NCBI GenBank assembly: GCA_964057225.1
Contig: OZ059900.1
Location: forward strand, 13,593,638 to 13,657,637
Length of the DNA: 64,000 nucleotides
Direction of reading: 5' to 3'
From: Auanema rhodensis
Lineage: Eukaryota; Nematoda; Chromadorea; Rhabditida; Rhabditidae
In this document: in pieces, positions 13,035 to 24,841 of the stretch
Layout: the number at the start of each line of letters is the position of its first letter
Position numbering within the stretch: the first letter of the stretch is position 1
Made by a program: the position numbers and the translations under genes
The notes under the pieces: generated by a model
Databases searched by the model: none
Told to the model about the DNA's origin: nothing
The model's input: only the letters and a program-made list of their open reading frames with translations

Positions 13035-13917
13035 TAGAACTTGCAAAAATCATTGACTTTATATATACTTTGAACGTTATTCATGCTTGAAGTGTTTCTT
13101 CAAACGTTGTTTCCAGTTAATACTAATAAAAACTCAGTTGTACTATTGTTACAATGAATAAAAATGAATACAGGTAGAAACAAAGTCTCAAAAACATTGA
13201 TATGTATGATGCTTAGCTGTTCGAAATAAAACTGTAACTGAAACATGATGTCTATTCTTCAGTATGTCATAATGGTACCAAACGCAAACATCTGTAAACC
13301 ACGATAGTTCAAAAAAAATCGATAAGAAATCTTGATAAGTCAAAACGTATTCTTTAACAGAGTTGGATTTTCTTCATTTGTCTGAGAATTAATATTATTT
13401 CTGAGTTGTTTAATAAATAAACTAGAAGTAGTTTGTGTTAATCATATAAAATCAGTATCTATTTTGTAGCCAACAGAAAATGGATATTTATATAACTGCA
13501 TAATTAAAGTATGAACATTTAACTTCTGGTCACAAGCTTATTAGACATGGGTATGGAGGGGGGAGGGGGAGTGGTCAAGTATATATTGCACAAAATGCAA
13601 ACACTTTAACCTACGTCTCATAGCATACAAGAAACCTACAAAAATATATACATAATCCTGAGTTTAAGAAAAAAATCCTGAGTTTAATAAATTCCTGAGT
13701 TAATAATTCCTGAGTATGATGTTTTTTTCCTGAGTTGGCAAAGAGACCAAAATTGGCATCAACTGAGAATACAATAATAACAAACAAAACAAGCAAGCCA
13801 TTGAACGATTTGTGATTAATCTAAAGCTAGAAAAAGGTTATATGAATTTCGAAGAAAAAAAAAATATATATACATATATTTTTTGAAAAAAATGTATATA
13901 TGCGTCTTCAATATAGT
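13035..13917. other. convergent 3' region between lgl-1 and the lin-14-like gene
   Basis: The interval holds both 3' UTRs. Plus-strand AATAAA occurs near 13414, usable by lgl-1. The left-hand part is otherwise plain AT-rich sequence, with a short G-run near 13556-13571. The right-hand part holds the TCCTGAG array described separately and an AT dinucleotide-rich stretch (13858-13900). Confidence 0.6.
13656..13734 (-). promoter_or_regulatory. cluster of five lin-4-type microRNA sites (bulged-C form) in predicted 3' UTR
   Basis: On the plus strand TCCTGAG occurs at 13656-13662, 13676-13682, 13693-13699, 13708-13714 and 13728-13734, each followed by T. In the minus-strand transcript each reads ACTCAGGA. 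The 5' end of lin-4 (TCCCTGAG) pairs with this over A-C-U-C-A-G-G-A if one C of the microRNA bulges out. That is the known form of several lin-4 elements in the C. elegans lin-14 3' UTR. The sites begin 184 nt after the stop codon of a LIN-14-like ORF. Start-to-start spacing is 20, 17, 15 and 20 nt. The intervening sequence is AT-rich filler, so the array may have arisen by tandem duplication. Confidence 0.65.
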
Positions 13918-16906
13918 TTAATCCATGAATGTGCTATATCGGTTGATTTCTGGAGACGTATTAGGAGATGATCCATTATGGACCTCATCTTTAACTGTTT
14001 TTTCACGAGCTGCTAACAACTCCTCTTCATGACGTGATTTAGTTTTTTTGGCATGTCTCACTCGGCGGCATCTGAGAGAAAGTTATAGAAAGAAAAAACT
14101 TAAAAAAAAAATAAGATACCTGGCGGCAAGCTTTTTTGTAGCATCTCTAAAAGCATCCCAAAATTCCTCTTCTCGAGAAAATTTATCTCCCATTACTTTT
14201 CGGCAAACATCTGTAACATAAATAACTTTTCAAAAAGTTCAAATGATAAAAATACGAACGTTGAATATAAATTATCCCCTCGACTGGCAGATTTGAATAA
14301 TTAGAATGATTGAGCCCAGCCACAGTTGTCATCGACATTAATTTGGCTCCAAAAACTCGTTTTTCAGCAAGCTTTTTGCATAATTGTACTAAAGATTCTT
14401 TGGCATGTGTCTCCTCAAACTTTTTGTTCTGTATCATTTGTTGGACAATCTGCTGCTCCGAAACTGCACGAAAGGCTGTAAGCAAAAAAAATAAATCACA
14501 CACTAGGTTATAAATATCATACATGGATCGCATTTAAGTGCTTCGGGGACCGGGATTTGAATACGAGATATTCGAGTTTCGCTGAGATCTTGCTGATCTC
14601 TAATAATTTTCACATAATCATCAGACGAGTGTTTCTGAATTATAACAATTAGGAAAAACTAGTAAGTATTTGTTTAAAATATAGTTTTCGAGAACTTATT
14701 ATCTATTTCATTTGTCTTTACTTACTCTTCTCTTTTCTTGAGTTCCATACGAGTTTTTACTTGAGCTTGCAACAGATTTTATTGTAACCAAGCCAGAATT
14801 GGTCCCACTACTTTGATCAGATGCTGAAGAAAGGTCATCATAAGTTTTTCTTTCTTCTGGACTGGATGAAGCATGTTGAATCCCAACAGAAGAACTGGAT
14901 GATTCACTTCCATCCAGACCAACAATGTCAATATTCGTTTTATCTCCTGAAAATTAATTTTAAAAATTTCATTCATTCAAATAGCCAAGGTTTATGACAA
15001 ACCACTGTTGCTATCAGCACTAGAGGGACTCCATTTTGCTTCAGAGCTATGCGGCTGTCCATTAGTCAGCTGTTCTGTGTTCGTAGTCAGTGGAGGAGAG
15101 CTTACACGGATTGGAGGAGCACTCCATGGCCAATTGTTAAGACTATGAAATAGCACACTGGGTAGAGGAACAACTAAATTTTTAGTATATAATTGAATTT
15201 TAATGCTATTTTCCTTACAACTATTAGTAGAGGGTACGGGTCGCACAGCAATAGGACACTCCGGTTGGGAGCCCATTGCTGCTGGACGCTTTCTACTTAT
15301 TGACGTTGAAGTAACTGAATTGTTGCAAGGGTTGCTGACAGACGTCGTCCCAGTCAATTCTGGAGAGGATGTCATACATCCAGTAGTAGTTGAAGACAAC
15401 GATGATAAGTGAGCTGTTTGCTGCTGAATAAATGAGCAAAGCAGCTGAGTTAGCGATCCAAACTGCTGTTTCATTTCTTGTAACTCCCTAAAAAAAAATT
15501 TAAATATTAGAATTTCTATTTGTGTATGAAATATATCTATTTATTAATTTTGAAAAATATGAGATAAATTATTCAGTACTCTTGTTTTGTTTTTCAAACT
15601 AGGCTATAGCTAGTTAAAAAAATCATATTTGTTATTTTGTATTCTGTATTTTTTTCAAGAATTTCATGAAATAAAAACCAGACTTAAAAATTCGGTCAGC
15701 TGCTTATATATTAGAAATTTCTTTCTATCTCTAATAAATTGTTTAAAATATTTCAGTTTATTGCTATTACATCATTCTAATTCGTGAATTGTCTTTTTCG
15801 CTGATGATGCCACTAATCATGATTCTTAGATACTCTCACTTTTAGCCCAACACAGTTTTATTCTCCTTATAGTTCCATAACTATGCTTTTGTCTCGGCTT
15901 ATAGAATGTTGGATGAAGTTGTGAGGAAGATGGCACCCAGCAATGACATAGACAGATTGGATAGCGAAACTATGGAGTACAAACGGAAAGTAAAATAGAT
16001 TGCCCCAAAGATAATAGAAACCAAAACTGAGAAAATAGAAGAGGAAGATCGATTGAAATATTCAAAGGAACGAAAAATAAATGTCGAAAAGATAAATGCG
16101 CGGGAGGAGAGAACTAGAACGAGGTTTAAATAATGGAATGTTACCGTAAAGGAATAGCACGTTGAAATAAGAGACTTCATAGAAAATGGATTAAAATGGA
16201 GAATAGAGATAGCGAGAGACAAAATATGAGTGAAAACCAAACGCATTTCAAAATCCAACCGAAATGCTGGAGCGTTTTGATATAATCGCTCAAACAGGTT
16301 TCGTTTCTGCTTTTATTATATGTTTCTTTTGAACCTGTCCAGAAGGATATTCACAAATAGCAAATTTTGTTACGTTTTTTTTAAATATTGATAAAGTTAA
16401 GAAACATTTTCAAATTTAATATTCAATAATTTTAATTACCTTCTCAGCTGCTTGCATTCGCTACAAGCAGGTAATCCATTTACTACTCCATCTCTATCAT
16501 TTACCCAAGTAGTCTCGATCGTACCATTTGTATTTGTTTGAGTCAGAAATTGAGCTTGTTGCTGAATGAAAAAATGTTGAAAACAAATTAATATAAAACA
16601 ATATTTGAATACTCAAGGTGTGCGAATTTAAAATTATTGGATTTTACAACTTGATTCAATTAAAGAAGAGAAATAATATTTAAGGGAGCTTTCAGAGCAA
16701 TTTCAAAATGTCTACACAAACCAATCTTAGTCTTTATCTTTATATAAATTAAATAAAAATTTTAAATTCATAAAATAAATATTTATATAATGTATTTGAA
16801 ACCAAAACTTTAATTTATATAATTTTTTCAATAACTAATGAATTATAAATAAAAAATTAAATTATACCTGAATGTACTCCTCCAGTCCCAATAAACAAAG
16901 GTTCAT
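13918..16906 (-). CDS. lin-14: LIN-14-like BEN-domain nuclear protein
   Basis: In C. elegans, LIN-14 is a BEN-domain transcription factor that specifies early larval fates and is repressed by lin-4. The model starts MNLCLLGLEEYIQ (16906-16868), then an exon with PACSECKQLR (about 16561-16443). After a 950-nt intron comes a Ser/Thr/Pro/Gln-rich exon with a short coiled coil, KQLRRELQEMKQQFGSL (15489 to about 15005). More low-complexity serine-rich sequence follows. A C-terminal domain (about 14475-14080) contains ESLVQLCKKLAEKRVFGAKL, GLNHSNYSNLPVEG, EEEFWDAFRDATKKLAARC and the basic RRVRHAKK. This helical order fits a BEN domain. Stop TAA is at 13918-13920. Identity rests on the BEN-like domain plus the lin-4 sites downstream; I could not align it to LIN-14 itself. 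Confidence 0.72.
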
Positions 16907-19900
16907 GATGTATTCAGATTATTAACATATCTTCTAAAAAAACAAACATATAGTTATAATTTAGTTATTAATTGAAAACATTTCAAAGCGCGACATATAA
17001 GAGAACAGCAATATTAAATTAAAAGCATTATTATATACGTTTTTAATCCATAATTTTACTAAACATATGATAAGTACATGTGCTACAAAACTGTTAACTG
17101 CTTCAAAATAGATATGTTGTAAAAATATATAGTTAAGGAAGATGATTGTTCAATGTCCTTTGCGGACGCCAGCGTGGTGGATAGACCAAGTAGAGAAGGA
17201 GTGTCCCTACGAACATACGGGCAGTTAAGCAGCAAATGAGATAACATGCGAAACGAAGAGAGTTGCAGACAGCAATGTGCCAGACAAATTTCATTCTCCC
17301 ATCCAGTTAGTTTAACGCTGGAAAGAAGGCAAATGCGTAGTTATAAAGAGATGAAATGATGAAGAGATGCTGGTGCGTTTAAAAGAACGGAATACAAACG
17401 AAAGAAGAAAGTTTCTGAAGTGAAAGGGCAGAAGGCATTGATGAGTTTCCTGGAGTCTCGCTCTAGTTTCTCTATTTCTCTTAGTTCTGCCATTTCTCAT
17501 AGCATCAGCGTAATCCTTCTTTCTACGTTCTTTTCTTGTGTCGTCAATTGACAAGGCATTTCTTCATGCAAGCATATATCTACGTATGTTTCAGTGTAAT
17601 GAAGCAATATTATGTCTGACGCTGTGCCCTTTTTTTCAATGTTGTGTGTTTAAGTTTGGACGAATGTTGAAGGACAACAAGAGCTTAAAAATGATAAGAA
17701 ATCCGCCAAAAAAAACACAGAACAAAACAAAAAAAACAACAAAAAACAATTAGAAATCTTAAAATAATTGTTTTAGTAAACAGTTCTCTGAAAATAGTAT
17801 AGAAAACTGAATTGCCTGCATGGAAAGTAAAGAATGAAAGCTTAGAAAATTGTTGGATAGGATGAAAGTGCGAGAACACGAGAGCTCGAGAGAAAATAGG
17901 AAGAATTGAAACAAACGAGGGAGTGCAAGAATGAGAGATATGAGAAAGCGAGAATTTATGTTGCAAGAAGAAACAGAAAGTTGTTCCCAAAGGGTGTATA
18001 CACTTCCGATTGCTAGTACTAGGCAGCAAAAAGACATAAAAGGCTGGGAATGCGGAGATGAATGGGGAAGATTGAAACGCGATGTTGAGCGAAAGAGAGA
18101 CAAATAATACTCATTCATTCAAAATATGAAAGACAGCAAGACGGAACAATTTTATTACTAAAAAAATTGAGAAAAAAAAACAAGTAACTCAATAATAATG
18201 AAAAATCAAAACAACAAAATGAATTAAATTCAAAACCACAAACATCATTGCAAAAGAAGAAAATGTTCAAAAATCTTTAAATGTGAGAACAATCATTTTG
18301 CTAGAATAGAAATGAACAAGCTTCATATGATTTGATTCTTGTGGAACAATTATGATCAGTTTCATTCAGATTTTTCTGTGTTCTTTTTTCATCACAGCAT
18401 TCAAGCTTATTCTTATAATCCGGTTTTTCGAAATTGCGCTGTATCAATAGAAGGCATTGAAAAGAGAAAATAGAGACCAACTGCCACGCATAGAGGTTTT
18501 AAAAACTTAGTTCGCTTCTCGAATTCTTTCAATATATAGTCTCTTAGCAAATGAATTTAATAATATTTTTGTGATTTTTTCATTCATATAACTATGCGAA
18601 TAAACAAATTATACATACATATATCTATATATGGTAGAAATTGTCTAAAGAAAAGTTTTTTTTCAATATTCAGGAAGCAGTAGCATTTGTAGGATTTTTC
18701 TACTGAATATCTGAATATTACTTCAGCCTAATATATTGATAGCTAACGATGCGCATGGAACATGAGTGATAGCAATGACTATTCATTCACAAACTTGGTG
18801 TGTTGATAAGCAATAGTCTCCAAAATTCTATGATAATATATGTTCTATTATAGAACAATCTTTATTCATTTAGATAATCACTGTTACGCGCAAGCCCAAG
18901 AAGTACAACTAAGTTTCGTGATGCTGTAGAGCATTTGCACTTTAGTTTTACTCATCTACATATTACTCTTGGTCTCCTGAGAAAAGCATATTCAAACTGA
19001 AAATGTCTCTGACAAAGAGAAAGTGGATAAAACGAAAGAAGAATGAAAAGAACAAGAATTTGATGTTTAGAACGACTTCAAATATAGCGAAGAAAAGGGG
19101 AGTGTATCGACAAGAGAACGGGTTGCAACGAGTGAGATAGCTCTTATTACGATGAGAGTGAAAATTTGCAGCGCTGAAGCTTGGCGCATGATGCAGTGAA
19201 AGAATATTGGAAAATGTCGAAGGGCAAAGATGACGGACACATGGCTTAAATTCGTAGTTTAACTATGCATAGTGCATAGTATAGTCAGAAATAAGTCGAG
19301 TTAAATAAAGTTTGTAACCAAACAAGGCGGAAAATAAAGACGATCTAATGCAGTTTAAAGTAAATTGACAGAGAACTGGCACGAATGTTCGACTTTACAC
19401 TCAACTTTTCCAAAAAATTATGGCTGTTACATTTATGATATAACTAATTAAATTTTCATAAAAATTCAGATAAAAGCTTGCACACAGGAAAGCGTAGCAG
19501 AGAAGGGTGTCCGTTTTCGAATAGCGCATCGAGCAATGTTTTGAGTGCAAACAGAACAAAAAAGAGAATCACTTGAATGCTTGAATGCTTGATAACCGTT
19601 ATTGAATGCAATACTTCGGTCAGCATTGGGTGGAATTGTTGGTTTCTGGCAAGATAACAATGATGATTGAATCGATGAGCTGAAATCATGTTTCAAATTT
19701 CTAGATGAAAAAGCAGGTTTCACAATTGTAATATATTATTCCTATGGTCAATGAGATCAGAAGTTGCCCAACCGGAATATTTTCACAATCAACATTGGTA
19801 GAGGACATTTATGGTATGAGCTGCATTGAATACAAAAGAATCGAAATAATTATAGGAATTGCTTTAATAAAGAATACAGTTGTATTTTTGCAATAATAGA

Positions 19901-20283
19901 ACAAACAGATTATTGCATCTTCTCAAAATTGTAATAAAACGGAAAACCTTGATTATTAAGAAATTCCGAAACTCAATCAATACTCTAATTAAGATGATTT
20001 TCTCAAATATCACGGACCTTCTCATTTTAACATATCCACGAAAATTGTTATTGCTTTACAAATATGATTCATGTCCGATAACTTGCCGGAAAAATTGACA
20101 ACCAAAAAATATGAGAAGAATTTATTACAAAACGTTTTCAAATCTTTTTTTTTCACACAAAACATTTTTAAAATTTTTATGAAAAGTGAGAATGGTAATG
20201 AAACAAATATATCAATTGATTACACATTGTAAGTTTATTTTTTCATTTTTTCTCTCAACTAATGGAAATGATTGTCTTCTTCT
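16907..20283. other. 3.4-kb intergenic interval with purine-rich patches
   Basis: No gene is recognised. Stretches at about 17310-17450, 17820-18110 and 19010-19210 are strongly purine-rich on the plus strand (GAAAGAAGAA, GAGAGAAAAT and similar) and stand out from AT-rich surroundings. The open frames over them lack any domain similarity that I can see. The interval must include the lin-14-like promoter on its left side. Confidence 0.5.
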
Positions 20284-22747
20284 TTAACATGCTCCAGATT
20301 TTTCATGATTTAATCTTGCTTTTTCCTAAAATATTCAAAATATTAATTTTAATCTAAATTTATACTTAGCAATATATATATAGTTATAGACCCCTCGTGT
20401 GAAATAGAGCTTCTAACAGTTACAAACGTGTTCTTAGTCAAATGACATTTTCAAAACTCGATGCAAAACAAGCAAAAAAGAAATTGGAATTCAACATTTT
20501 TCGATTTCTATAAACGTATGTGAGCTTTTTAAAATTTTATTCAAAGCTCTACTTGGGGGAAGAGAAGAACATTTTAAAAATAATCTATATGTTCTTACAT
20601 TTTCTTCTTTATCGTAAAGAATTATAAGAACGTTTTGAGAGTTACTCCAACTTTCAATTTCATTAGCAATTAATACATCTGGCATCGAGAGAGCGTCGTG
20701 ACCTCTACCAAATATCTGTAAGCAGATCTGGAGTCAGAAGAAAGAAAAATATATCAAATACCTTTGCTGATTGATCTGCTTTTAACATGAAATTTTCGGG
20801 AAAAATGAATTTTTTTTGTTCTTTATCACTTTTACACGTTATTTTCCAACCACTCATGTCTTCGTCTTTCGTACAGCTATTATTTTGAATTAAAATATAA
20901 TTTCCATCAGACGAAAGTTCCTAAAAACAAAAACTGTTGAATCATTAGGAATCTTTAATGATACAGCAATATTTATATTTCCTCGAGATGTTTTTTGCAA
21001 GTTGGTTCTTACTAAGGATTCAGTCATACGTATTCTTTTTGTGTCTGAAATAGCATACAATAGTTTGAAAAATAAAGTTAAGTGTACCTATTGTACTATC
21101 GCTCATTATAATATCAGTGCGTACTACTTGCTCTACTAATTGACGTAATCCGGCGCGGTTTTCTTCTCCTTCCAGCATTTTACGATAAATTGCGATTTCA
21201 GCATCCAATGTCTTGAATAAATTCATAAAACTAATTGAGAAAACAGTACTCACAGTCTTAGTGTCAAGAAGCATTTGCAACTCGAGTAGTAAAGTTTGAC
21301 ATTCATCTTGCAACTTTCTAATGTTAGTATCTCGATCGGTGATTGCTGCCTCGAACATTCTGATTTTCCAAATTAATAGGTAATTAATCAAAAACTGGAC
21401 AATTACCTGTGCTCATCTTCAATAATGTAAGTCAGATCTTCTATTTCTTTTTCAAGCATTACATTTTTGCCTTCGATTTCACAAAGTCGAGTACGAAGTT
21501 CTTTCAATGTTGACTGATGTTGTGATATTTCCTCACGAGCAAATGAATGTTTGGCTGTGGAAGTTTTACTGTAAGTCTGAATTTCTTCAATTTTGATTCT
21601 ATACCAAGACTCCATGTCTTTTTTGGTATTACTAGTAATCTGAAAGCTATTCTGTTGCAGAAAAAAAATTGAGCAAGTACAAACCAAGTCGTATTCTTCT
21701 CTAACATCCTTAATAGCAGAAGCAAGTTCTCTTTTGAAAAATTCTCTATTTTCTGGGGTTGTGTCTCTATGAGCATGCACAAGTAGTTCACTCATTTGCT
21801 GTAGATATAAATAGTTAGATATACTGTTAATACAAATAATATTACTCTAGATTGCTTCTCATTTATATAATGACATTCATCCAATAATTCTTGCACACGA
21901 CTTTGATAACCAATGCGAGATAGCGACTCTTTATCAATATTCTAAACATAAAAATATGAAACACTTACTGTTTTCTGTAGAAAATGAACAAAACAACTAA
22001 CCTTCTTACAACGTGACAACTCTGCTAGTACACGTTGATTTTCTTTTTTCAGAAAACTTATTTCTTCTTCAAGTAACGCAATTCTTCGTTTGTATAAATT
22101 TATCTTAAACGTTTGTATATATGAAAGCTCATTTACTTTGAATATAGACAACTGACCTCAGTTTCAAGTTCACAAAGTTTCAATAAAAGACAATCATAAT
22201 CAGTCAAGAACTGGGTGTGATCTTCCATTGCATGCTCAATTTTGCTTCTCAGCTTTGCCAGATTTGGCATAAGATTTCTTAATTCATCTTCAAGTTTTTC
22301 ACGTTCTTGATTGAAAAAGTTAATAGACTCAGTAGAATTCTTCAAAATATAAGTAATAAACAACATTACAATCATAATACCTTTAACTTTGTTTCACAAA
22401 TTGAACGTTTGGCCGTAGCATCATTGCCCCAACGACTTTTCATTGAAGTTAAATCAGTTTCCATTTTTTTATTCTGAGCTTCTAGAAAGCGAACTTTTTC
22501 AATATAATTTGCAAGTCGATCATTTAAATCCGCAATTTCCTTCTTTTCTCTTTCGCGAGTTTCACGAATTATTGATGTAAGTCCTTGTCCAGTTCCTGAG
22601 AATCCGGAACCACGAGCACTTTCTAAATAATTAAAATGCTTAATTTATGAATTTATAGTATAGCAACGTACGAGTGCCAGTATAAATATCTCGATGAAAT
22701 GTTGATGTCATTATTGTAGATTTACTCAGAGGCACACTTTCAGTCAT
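20284..22747 (-). CDS. cytoplasmic intermediate filament protein with lamin-tail domain
   Basis: The rod starts with the helix-initiation motif [19 protein letters not shown]. It ends with the helix-termination motif [18 protein letters not shown] followed by [11 protein letters not shown], both hallmarks of the family. Between them are coil 1B, with the extra heptads typical of protostome and lamin filaments, and coil 2 with [20 protein letters not shown], very like nematode IFA/IFB proteins. After the rod comes a lamin-tail domain ([29 protein letters not shown]). The last exon ends NHEKSGAC with stop at 20284-20286. No CaaX box or nuclear localisation signal is seen, so it is a cytoplasmic filament, probably in epidermis, gut or muscle attachment. 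The methionine at 22747 starts [10 protein letters not shown]; further head exons may lie upstream. Confidence 0.93.
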
Positions 22748-23660
22748 TCTAGAAAAAGATTATTGAAATACAAAAAATAACAAGAAATGAATATTCTGAT
22801 GTATTAAAATATGAAAAAAATTCAATTGATTAGTTTAGTTTTGATTTGGTTAATTGTAATGGAATTAAATTGTTTACATGGTATACATTCACTGGTATAT
22901 GCAAACAAAATGAAGCAGTAATTCTTGCTTTTAATAAAAAATATCATAAAAAAGAAAAAAGTTTGTAAACATATATTCACAAACAACATGTTTAAAAACA
23001 GACATCATTGTAATAGTGATAGCCCATTTGAATTCTGGTAAGCAATATGAAGTTTAGTACATATTCAGTAACATCAGTACTTCATTTGAATATTTCAAAT
23101 GGTAATAGGTTTATATTTCACTATTTACATACAGAAAATATTCAATCGAATCGTTAGGTGTATTTTTCGAATGAATGACATTGTTCATAAAGAATCAAAA
23201 CGATATACATACTAAAATATTTGCATTTTGTATAATAATGCATAAGTATGAAAATCCTCTATAAAATAATCATGTACCTTGATGGATAAAGAACATTGTG
23301 AGCAGTATTCTCAGATTCTGACTCAGTGCACGTGTTTGATGAAAATGAATCACTCTGAAACAATTATATTAAGATATTTGAAATTTTCAAAAAATTGAAA
23401 TACAAATAAACTATTTTCTAAATCTGCCTGGAATTTCTTGGGTGCTTCAAACCTAATGTTATTAGAGTGATTGCAATACGTGGAACGAGAACCGTGCGCT
23501 AAAATATAAATAAAGAATAAACATGTTTCGACTTTTAACCATATGCATCTTCAGTATGTATAACTCTAGGCTTGATGATTCTTTTTTTCTTTTGTCCAAC
23601 GTTACTGAAACAAAAATGAATAATGAAGTATTAGAAATTGAAAAACAAGTTTCTGATAAA
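22748..23660 (-). other. probable additional 5' head exons of the intermediate filament gene
   Basis: Minus-strand exon-like segments flanked by splice signals occur at about 23354-23279 (SDSFSSNTCTESESENTAHN, ending VLYPSR), about 23500-23410 (GSRSTYCNHSNNIRFEAPKK) and about 23610-23545 (KKKRIIKPRVIHTEDAYG). The donor after VLYPSR can be joined to the acceptor just before the MTESV codon so that the frame stays open through that methionine. A longer head-domain isoform is therefore likely, as in other nematode filament genes with alternative promoters. The true first exon is not resolved. Confidence 0.5.
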
Positions 23661-24841
23661 CGAATATAAATAGTATCACATCCTGAATCACAAAAGTTAT
23701 AACTCTCTATTCATACTTTTTCTTAAAACAGGTTATGACTTCTTTAGTGAACTTTTCCTCAGTGATATGCAAAAAACCTAAATTACAACCAATAAAATGA
23801 AACTTAACAAGAACTTTTCTCACTCGTATTTGAGCATAGATGCCCATTTGAGTATGGATACTCTTTATATTTAATGGGCACAGATCGATAATTAGGTTTC
23901 GAGGTGAGTACACAGTGCGCTAAAGAACAATTTAAAAATAGTTTCGAAATCAATCTCACATTGATGTTGAGTAAAGTGTTTCTCAGTTCGTATCATATCT
24001 CTATAAAACACAATTTCAAAGAGACATTGCTTTTTCCTGAAAATAAAAATCTAGGATTAGAATACTAAGCGAAAAAAAATGTTTCACTAGAAAATTATCA
24101 ATATTCTCTTCATCTTTTTGTAAGAGTGTGAGAAGAGCTTAATAAACAATGCAACTATTTGACAAGCTGTTGAGCTTTGTCATTCTTTTTGCTGTATTGC
24201 ATGGTTACAACATTTCAACAATCTTTGCTTAACATAGTTATTAAATAGAATGCAGTTGTATTATACTTATATTTGATTCTAGATAAATACATAGAAACTT
24301 TGGATATCATGTTACTACAATATATATTAAGCAGTCTGTCAATTACTAAGTCAAGAATTTTTTTGATGAAAACGTTTTCTAACTATTGTATTTCTATTTC
24401 AGGAGAGGTGATGAAAAAGTTATATACTTCTTCGTAAAAGACTATAATACAACTTTCTAAAACTATACTGGAATTATACTAAAAATGCGTTTTCCAAACA
24501 AATTCTTTTACATGAAATGTCAAATATCTTGCTTTATCTTAAATTTTTTTAAAATATTTTTCAAATTGTATAATTTCTTCAGTTCTTTTTCAAAGTGTCA
24601 TAGGAATCGGAGTAACATGGTTTTTTAGACAACTAAGAGTTTGACTCTTGCAATTTGTTTTAATCCATATTGCGTTTGACCTATTAAATAATGTGAACTC
24701 CCTTGCTAGGTCAATCAATATACTTTAATGTTTTCACGCCATTCTTAACAACAAAAGTGACCAAAATTTATATATTTATGTAAACTTTTATGTCGTTATC
24801 AAATGTCAAAGCTTATTTATTATTTTCAAAAAAAAGAGCTC
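23661..24841. other. intergenic interval
   Basis: AT-rich, with no supported gene. It contains the promoters of the divergent intermediate filament and XK-related genes. Confidence 0.5.

Noticed and set aside
13656..13734. TCCTGAG array as a plain simple-sequence repeat
   Set aside because: The spacing is irregular (15-20 nt) and the spacers differ while the 7-mer is constant. Position just after a LIN-14-like stop codon favours a functional reading, although a tandem origin is still possible.
15899..16258. Minus-strand 119-codon open frame inside the lin-14-like intron
   Set aside because: It is the antisense of a purine-rich patch (Ser/Phe/Ile-rich), has no domain similarity, and splice signals place the region in an intron.
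18900..18960. Possible microRNA-like hairpin (AACTAAG ... CTTTAGTT)
   Set aside because: The stem is short and interrupted and the loop is only about four bases, unlike a microRNA precursor.
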